The notes under the pieces: generated by a model
Seen by the model: only the letters and a program-made list of their open reading frames with translations
Told to the model about the DNA's origin: nothing
Database searches by the model: none
Position numbers and translations under genes: made by a program
Source: Spirodela intermedia
Lineage: Eukaryota; Streptophyta; Magnoliopsida; Alismatales; Araceae
Direction: 5' to 3'
Assembly (NCBI GenBank): GCA_902729315.2
Contig: LR746275.1
Coordinates: 746,501-810,500, forward strand
DNA length: 64,000 nucleotides
Part shown: positions 57,382 through 64,000 of the stretch, piece after piece
Numbering within the stretch: position 1 is the first letter of the stretch
How the letters are laid out: each line of letters starts with the position of its first letter

Positions 57382-57879
57382 TAATAAGTCTTCATTATCA
57401 TGAGTTAATAATTAGTAAATAATATAGTTTTAGCCTCAACTCATGATAAATAGACTTATATTTGTGTTAAAAAATAATTTATGGTTTTTAGTTGATTAAT
57501 GTAAATTTTTGGGTAATTATGTGATTTTATACAATTTTTACAATCTTACTTTTGAGATAAATGAAGAACAAGAAATAAAAATAAAAATATTATAAAATGG
57601 GGGACCCGCCGGCCAACCGAGCCCGCAAGCGGGTTGGAAGTGCAGTCGGGGAGTAGCTGCAAGCAGGGGCTCAAGCGGCTTAGATTGGACCAATAGGGGC
57701 ACGTGTACACCACTCCCCTTCCACGTCACCGGTGGCCAATTTGCTGTGGGGCAACGAGTGGTCGTACATACGAGAGAAGAGACTTTGCTTATAAAGCTAA
57801 CATTACTAGATATTTGTCTGAAAAGTTGGTGCACAACCGATGTGGGACTAAACCTGCATCACATTTCCTCACAGGCAGG
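57382..57879 (+). repeat. LTR R, interrupted by S
   Basis: Starts TAATAAGTC (TG of the terminus decayed to TA), first 498 bp of an LTR, cut at ACAGGCAGG by LTR S. The rest should lie beyond the window. Confidence 0.8.
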
Positions 57880-59156
57880 TGATAAGTCTTCATTATCATG
57901 AGTTAATAATTAGTAAATAATATAGTTTTAGCCTTAACTCATGATAAATAGACTTATATTTGTGTTAAAGAATGATTTATGGTTTTCAATTGATTAACAT
58001 GAATTTTTGGGTAATTATGTGATTTTATATGATTTTTACAGTCTTACTTTTGAGATAAATGAAGAACAAGAAATAAAAATAAAAATATCACAAAAATGGG
58101 GAGACCCACCGGCCAGCCGTGCCCGCAAGCAGGTCGGAAGCGCAGTTGGGGAGTAAGCCACGAGCAGGGGCTCGAGCGGCTTGGCTTGGGGACCGACAAG
58201 GCACGCGTACGCCACCCCCTTTCCACGTCACGGGTGGCTAGCCGGCTGTGGGGCAAGGAGTGGTCATATACGCGAGAGAAGGGACTTTGCTCAGAAAGTT
58301 AACAGTACTATATATTCGCTCGAAAAATCGGCGTACAACTGATGTGGGACTAAACCCCCGTCACACCTTCCTCAGAAGAGGCGGGCGACCGGCGCGGGTT
58401 CGAATCCTTCCAGAGTCAAAATTCATATACTTTTATTTGATTATCACGACTTTCCTGCAGATCGCCGGTGAAGGATTAAGCAACGAGAATCACTGGATCA
58501 TCGGCGAAAATCTCATCAACGCAATTCGCAGAGCATTGCTACTTAAATTGCTGAACGATTCGCGATAAAAGGATCGTGAATCCATCGAGTAAATCATCTT
58601 CGATTGATCGACGAACAAGCCGTCGTCGGGAAGAAGACGATCCGCCGGGAGACCACTCGCAACCTTTTGAGAGCGTGCCAGATGCGATGAAGAGCCTCCT
58701 CTTGCTGCGTGGACCTGAGGATGAAGCTCCCTAACACACGCCCCACCTCCATCCAGCTTCTCTTCATCGGGTGATAGCCACCGGAGAGCCGCAAAGTCGC
58801 CGTTTTTCCGCTCCGCCAGGTGACACCCGCCGGAGATGATTCGACGACCCACTTCATTGATCTCTAGACTTTGCGAGAAGATCTAGAGATTGCCCACGTT
58901 GTCTTTGTCCAAAGAGAGCCTTCGAGGCCGTGGACACTACACGACGATCATCCCGAACGCTCAGGATTTTGATGCATCACCGACGCATCACCGTCGTGAC
59001 GCCGGAACTCTGTTTTCCTACTTTCAATTTAATTTACGCTTCATTTAGTGATACTTTGTGTGATTTTAATTTACCAAACTATACTTCGTTCAATTATGAT
59101 TCTTCCAATTTTTACAGATCTTAATTTGATTAATTAAGTCGTCTGTAATCTCTTAC
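57880..59156 (+). repeat. LTR S, interrupted by U
   Basis: TGATAAGTC onward for 1277 bp, cut at GTAATCTCTTAC by element U. A perfect GGTTCGAATCC is at 58397-58407. The continuation (expected near ACGTAAGAATCG) should lie right of the window. Confidence 0.85.
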
Positions 59157-60788
59157 TGACGTGACTCAGTCATTGTATGTTAAATCACGCAAATATAAAA
59201 TTTATAAAACTAGAAAATACGAATTTTTGGATATTTAGAAGTATTTCTAAATAAATATATCAATTATAATTCAATAAAAATTCCAAAAATAGCGGAAATT
59301 TTCCAGGTCGATCACAGGGACGTAATATAATATCTGGTAATTATTCAGAATTTTTCTCAATGAGTACGATTTTCTTAAAAATTTTATACAAGAAAATAAA
59401 AAGGAAATATATTTAAAATTCACGAAAAAAAAGAAATAAGGGTGCGGACGTCAGGATGACGTCAGCGCCAGGCGAATGCAAATCAGGCAGAAATAGAGTT
59501 CCGCCCGGTGATTCTTACGTAGGCGATTACAGACGACTCAATTAATCAAATTAAGATCTGTAAAAGCCGGAAGAATCGTAATTGAACGAAGTATAGTTTG
59601 GTAAATTAAAATCAACAAAGTATCACTAAATGAAGCGTAAATTAAATTGAAAGCAGGAAAACAGAGTTCCGGCATCGCGACGGCGATGCATCGGCGATGC
59701 ACCGGAATCTTGAGCGTTCGGGAGGATCGTTGTGCAGTGTCCATGGCCTCGAAGGCTCTCCTTGGACAAAGACGACGTGGGCAATCTCTAGATCTTCTCG
59801 CAAAGTCTAGAGATCAATGAAGTGGGTCGTCGAATCGTCTCTGGCGGCTGTCACCCGGCAGAGCGGAAAAACGGCGACTTTGCGGCTCTCCAGCGGCTGT
59901 CACCCGATGGAGAGGAGCTGGATGGAGGTGGGGCGCGTGTTAGGGAGCTTCATCCTCAGGTCCGCGCAGCAAGAGGAGGCTCTTCATCGCATCTGGTACG
60001 CTCTCAGGAGGTGGCGACTGGTCTCCCGGCGGATCGTCCTCTTCCCGACGACGACTTGTTCGTCGATCAATCGGAGATGATTTACTCGATGGATTCGCGA
60101 TCCTTTTATCGCGAATCGTTCAGCAATTTTAGTAGCAATGCTCCGCGAATCGCGTTGACGAGATTTTCGCCGATGATCCAGCGATTCTCGTTGCTTAATC
60201 CTTCACCGGCGATCTGCAGGAAAGTCGCGATAATCAGATAAAAATATATGGATTTTGACTCTGGGAGGATTCGAACCCGCGCCGGTCGCCCGCCTCTGAG
60301 GAAGGTGTGACGGGGGTTTAGTCCCACATCGGTTGTGCGCCGATTTTTCGGGCGAATATATAGTAATGTTAGATTTGTGAGCAAACTCCCTTCTCTCACA
60401 TGTACGACCACTCCTTGCCCCACAGCCGGCTGGCCACCGGTGACGTGGAAGGGGAGTGGCGCACACGTGCCCCTATCGGTCCAAGCTAAGCCGCTCGAGC
60501 CCCTGCTCGCGGCTACTCCCCGACTGCGCTTCCGACCTGCTTGCGGGCCCGGCTGGCCGGCGGGTCCCCCCATTTTACAATATTTTTATTTTTATTTCTT
60601 GTTCTTCATTTATCTCAAAAGTAAGACTGTAAAAATCGTATAAAATCACATAATTACCCAAAAATTCACATTAATCAACTGAAAACCACTTTTCACACTT
60701 TAACACAAATATAAGTCTATTTATCATGAGTTAAGGCTAAAACTATATTATTTACTAATTATTAACTCATGATAATGAAGACTTATCA
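59157..60788 (-). repeat. 3' LTR of element U
   Basis: TGACGTGACTCAG to GACTTATCA, 1632 bp, a clean consensus-like copy with hairpin arms, TATATA segment and B-box-like GGATTCGAACC (complement) at 60267-60277. Confidence 0.94.
59822..60241 (+). other. Antisense open frame in the LTR GC-rich block
   Basis: A 139-codon frame opposite to LTR transcription (MGRRIVSGGCHPAERKNGDF...), with a second open frame of 87 codons at 59817-60080 in another phase. The same pair is open or nearly so in the LTRs at 16578-16870, 40850-41190, 46942-47282 and 58490-58857, and is broken in older copies. No domain is recognised. It may only reflect GC-rich, stop-poor sequence. Confidence 0.25.
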
Positions 60789-60801
60789 CACCCCCCAACT
60801 T
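60789..60801 (-). promoter_or_regulatory. Polypurine tract of U
   Basis: AAGTTGGGGGGTG on the minus strand, abutting the 3' LTR. Confidence 0.9.
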
Positions 60802-62384
60802 AAATCATTGCTAGTCCCTTAGCAATGGAATTACGAAAATAAAAATTTACAAATCTCAAACATCATATTTCAATACAGAAAAAAATAATAATTAGAAATG
60901 ATGCACCATTAAACACTTTGGATTCTTATATCAAGTATTTAAGAATGATGCCAAGGACTTAAATGTTTAAACACTCCTTGGAATAACAATCTAGACTTCA
61001 CTTCTTCTATTCACATTATTATCACTTCTTCACTCATAGATGTATTTACAAGATGTTCCAATTATCAATACTCATCCAAGAATAATATTGATCTTACATT
61101 TCCCTTTTTCTATGACTTGATTTTTGAAGTTTGCACTATATTTCTTCCTTTTTTTTTTTTTAAATAGTGGATAAGTAGCTTTTCTTGTAGACAAATTTCG
61201 ACAATAAGAATGATGTCTCACACCCTCCATGTGTACTCTTCATTTTCAGGGCTTTCACTTTATCCACTTATTTTTCAGCAAGTGTTTTTCTATGCACGAT
61301 TTTCGACAATGAGAATGATGTCTCACACCCTCCATGTGTACTCTTCGTTTCTAGATTTTTCACATTACTTTCTCTTTTTTTTTTTTTCGAAATAAGTGAT
61401 TTCTCCTCACAAGTCCTATAGATCAGGGTGCAAAAATCTCCATTAAACTCAAATGATCAATCAAATTTTCACATCAAGTAAATACTATCCATCAAGATCA
61501 TGAAGTGAAAATCTACAAAATCAAATCCATGTTATCTATCATGTATCCAAGGAGTATTCCAACATTTTATGCTACTAGATCATTCTTTTGACTCAATAAT
61601 AATCTTCCTAGTATCTTTTGGTATCAATCAATCTAATTGATTTAATTTTTCATGCATGTAATATGATGTAAGGAATTTGTAAATTAGATAGTTCTAACAA
61701 TTCCGTTTTCTGTTTTCAGTTCTATTTTTACCAGCAATAAATTTGTCAAAAATAAATCAAAGCTATCTTCTTTATAGCTGTAATTTCGAATTTCAGTAAT
61801 ATATATCCAGGGGATTGAAATGTGAGAAAAGGGTCTTCTAGAATTTCAAATTTCGGGCTGTTTTTTGTCTACTGTTTTTGATAGTCTGTTGTTTCTGACA
61901 GAAAACCAGAAAATAGATGTTACAATTTTTCCGAATTTTATTTTATTTTTATTTTTTTAGTTGCTGTTCTAAGTTGAATAAAATGCAAACACATGTTCTT
62001 AATCGTCCTACAGCATAAATTAATAATGAATACTTCACCCCCCAACTTAAAAATGACATTGTCCTCAATGACACAGAAAACTCGAAACAGAATATGCAGA
62101 AAATATAATTTTCAAGTGAAGCATGCATATCTGCAAAGTTAAGCATTAAAAATATTTTCATAAATGATGAAGCTCAGAAAGACATCACCTCAACCTCGTT
62201 TTTAATTTTCCACTTCATCTTATACTCCTGCACTTTTTCGACAGAAAAAAACAAATACAGAAACAAGTAGTGCGAAATTCTAAGAAAAACAGAGCTAAAA
62301 AAAAATCAAACAGAATGAAATAAAAACCATGGGTTGCCTCCCATGCAGCGCTGAATTTAATGTCTCCAGCTGGACTCCTTGGTC
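60802..62384 (-). other. 3' UTR of element U
   Basis: Same layout as in H: paired 46-bp repeats (near 61202-61247 and 61307-61352), internal polypurine-like tract 62036-62048 and the stem-loop 62328-62345, all on the minus strand. Confidence 0.85.
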
Positions 62385-64000
62385 TTACTCTTGAATTTCT
62401 TTTAATAATAAAATTTCTTTTTCTACAAGGCGTTCATGTTCTATGTAATGTTTAAGCCGCTGTCCATTTACCTTAAAGTTATGATCACTTTTAGGATCTT
62501 TAATCATTACAGCCCCATGATCATATGTCTCTTCCACCACATAAGGCCCTTTCCATTTTGATTTTAATTTTCCTGGGAATAATTTCAGCCTAGAATCATA
62601 TAACCACACTTTTTGTCCAACATCAAATTTTTTTCTACTAATGTATTTATCATGGAAAGTTTTAGTTTTTTCTTTATATATTCTATAATTTTCATAAGCT
62701 TCATTCCTCAACTCCTCTAATTCATGTAGCTGAAAAATTCTATGCCCACCAGCTGATTTCTCATCCATACATAAATTTTTTATAGCCCATAACGCTTTAT
62801 GCTCTATTTCCACAAGAAGATGACATGGCTTTCCAAAAATGAGACGAAATGGGGACATACCTATGGGATTTTTATAAGCTGTTCTATAAGCCCATAATGC
62901 ATCTTGTAATTTCGTGGGCCAATCTTTCCTATCTAGTCTAACTATTTTTCTCAAAATTCTCTGAATTTCCCTATTTGCTACTTCAGCTTGCCCATTTGTT
63001 TGGGGATGATATGGAGTGGCTACTTTGTGGTGTACTCCATTCTTTTTCAACAGTTCCCTGAAATGTTTATTTGTAAAATGTGTTCCTCCATCACTAATAA
63101 TCACTCTAGGACATCCAAATCTCGAAAAAATATTTTCCTACACAAATTTCATCACGATTTTATGATCATTAGTTCTAGTAGGAATAGCTTCAACCCACTT
63201 TGACACATAATCAACAGCAAGCAAAATATATTCATATTTTTCAGCTGATGGGAAGGGACCCATGAAATCTATTCCCCATACATCAAAAATTTCGACTACT
63301 GACATGTTACTCATGGGCATTTCCTCTATTTTACTCATGTTACCTATAGATTGGCATGAAATACATGTTCTACTAAATTCTATAGAATCTCTAATGATTG
63401 TAGGCCAATAAAAACCACATTGGAAAAATTTTGCAGCTGTTTTTCGTCGAGAGAAATGTCCTCCATAGTTAGATGAATGGCACATGTTAATAATGCTATG
63501 ATATTCTTCTTCAGGAACACATCTCCTTAAAATTTGATCATTGCCCAAGTAATATAAATCAAGATCATGCCAAAAATAATTTCTAATCTTAGAAAATAAA
63601 TGATTTTTTCTGTTCTTATCCCATTGTTCTGGAGTTTTCCCAGAAACCAGAAAATTAACAATATGTGCATACCATGGTGATGGTTGATGTTGAGCTGCCA
63701 TCAATTGTTCATCTGGAAATGCGTCTTGTAAAGGTGCTGCATTTATTCCTGTATCACTTAATCTAGAAAGATGGTCAGCAACAACATTCTCGAAACCATT
63801 TTTATCTTTTATTTCTAAGTCAAATTCTTGCAACAATAAAATCCATCTTAATAAACGTGGCTTTGCATCTTTCTTATTTAACAGATATTTTAATGCTGCA
63901 TGATCAGTATAAATAATAATTTTAGCTCCCAAAATATATGATCTAAACCTTTCTAACGAAAATACTACAGCTAACAATTCTTTTTCAGTCGTGGTATAAT
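62385..64000 (-). pseudogene. pol: RNase H and integrase of element U, one in-frame TAG
   Basis: A continuous minus-strand frame from the window edge to TAA at 62385-62387, broken only by TAG at 63138-63140. RNase[12 protein letters not shown] and [11 protein letters not shown]. Integrase: zinc region ([18 protein letters not shown], then CISCQSIG), catalytic Asp in [12 protein letters not shown], Asp in IISDGGTHF, Glu in [11 protein letters not shown], then [15 protein letters not shown] and a C-terminal basic segment ([23 protein letters not shown]), with no chromodomain. The TAG sits where A has CAG (Gln) between KFV and ENIFSRF. All DDE residues are present, so readthrough or reversion would restore a plausible enzyme, but as written it is interrupted. 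Confidence 0.9.

Larger units (their letters stand above)
59157..64000 (-). mobile_element. Element U: young pol-bearing gypsy element, minus strand, incomplete in the window
   Basis: 3' LTR 59157-60788, PPT, 3' UTR, then INT and RNaseH reading left; RT, PR, gag and the 5' LTR lie beyond 64000. Inserted in LTR S; the left flank pentamer is CTTAC. The sequence is much better preserved than A or C, and it is the best local candidate for a donor of enzymes. Confidence 0.92.

Noticed and set aside
1-64000. CRISPR arrays, bacterial operons, tRNA or full rRNA genes
   Set aside because: No regularly spaced identical repeats with unique spacers, no bacterial-type gene organisation, and the only rRNA match is the 80-bp mitochondrial fragment.

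Overview
This window is plant nuclear DNA made almost entirely of LTR retrotransposons inserted into one another. I found no convincing host gene. The evidence for a flowering plant is: (i) Ty3/gypsy gag-pol of the Athila/Tat type (INT lacks a visible chromodomain; the gag and RT wording is Athila-like); (ii) an 18-nt primer binding site complementary to the 3' end of plant tRNA-Asp; (iii) heavy C-to-T decay, as expected for methylated heterochromatin; and (iv) a fragment of plant mitochondrial 18S rRNA. The species cannot be read from the sequence; calling it an angiosperm is as far as I can go.

One LTR family dominates. Its LTR is 1.6-1.76 kb, starts TGATAAGTC and ends GAGTCACGTCA, and occurs about 20 times on both strands. 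It flanks two kinds of interior. The first is a conventional gag-PR-RT-RNaseH-INT interior: element C (2794-13179, minus, complete but decayed), element A (13895-28426, plus, 5' truncated) and element U (59157 to the window end, minus, RH-INT visible). The second is a pol-less interior that keeps the same LTRs, PBS, gag N-terminus and 3' UTR, but in which PR-pol is replaced by a C-terminal extension of Gag of about 350 residues that I do not recognise. Copies are H (40233-48030, plus, one uninterrupted ORF of 835 codons), B (15890-23469, plus), D (1096-2793 and 13180-13894, plus) and F (29830-33918, minus). H and B have perfect 5-bp target site duplications. This pol-less family, probably mobilised by the pol-bearing one, is the most interesting content.

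Layout. Positions 1-33918 are one nested stack: F (minus) was split by D (plus). D received a minus LTR in its gag (ends at 1095), complete element C in its 3' UTR (TSD GATAG), and A in its 3' LTR. A received B inside its RT/RNaseH region (TSD GTCCC). A deletion with microhomology removed the 5' half of A. Positions 33919-40232 hold a complete isolated LTR (I), partial LTRs (J, K), an old gag scrap and non-LTR spacers with low-complexity and 38-bp repeats. H sits in the 38-bp repeat (TSD GTGGG). Positions 48031-52140 hold a 30-bp minisatellite, isolated LTR L, a spacer, fused partial LTRs M/N and an INT scrap. From 52143 to the end is a second stack, O<-P<-Q<-R<-S<-U, in which the Q LTR contains about 557 bp of foreign DNA starting with mitochondrial 18S rRNA.

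Functional logic. The shared LTR/PBS/PPT would let the pol-less elements be packaged, reverse transcribed and integrated by enzymes from a pol-bearing relative. However, the visible pol copies share identical inactivating lesions, so either they too were mobilised in trans or an intact master lies elsewhere.
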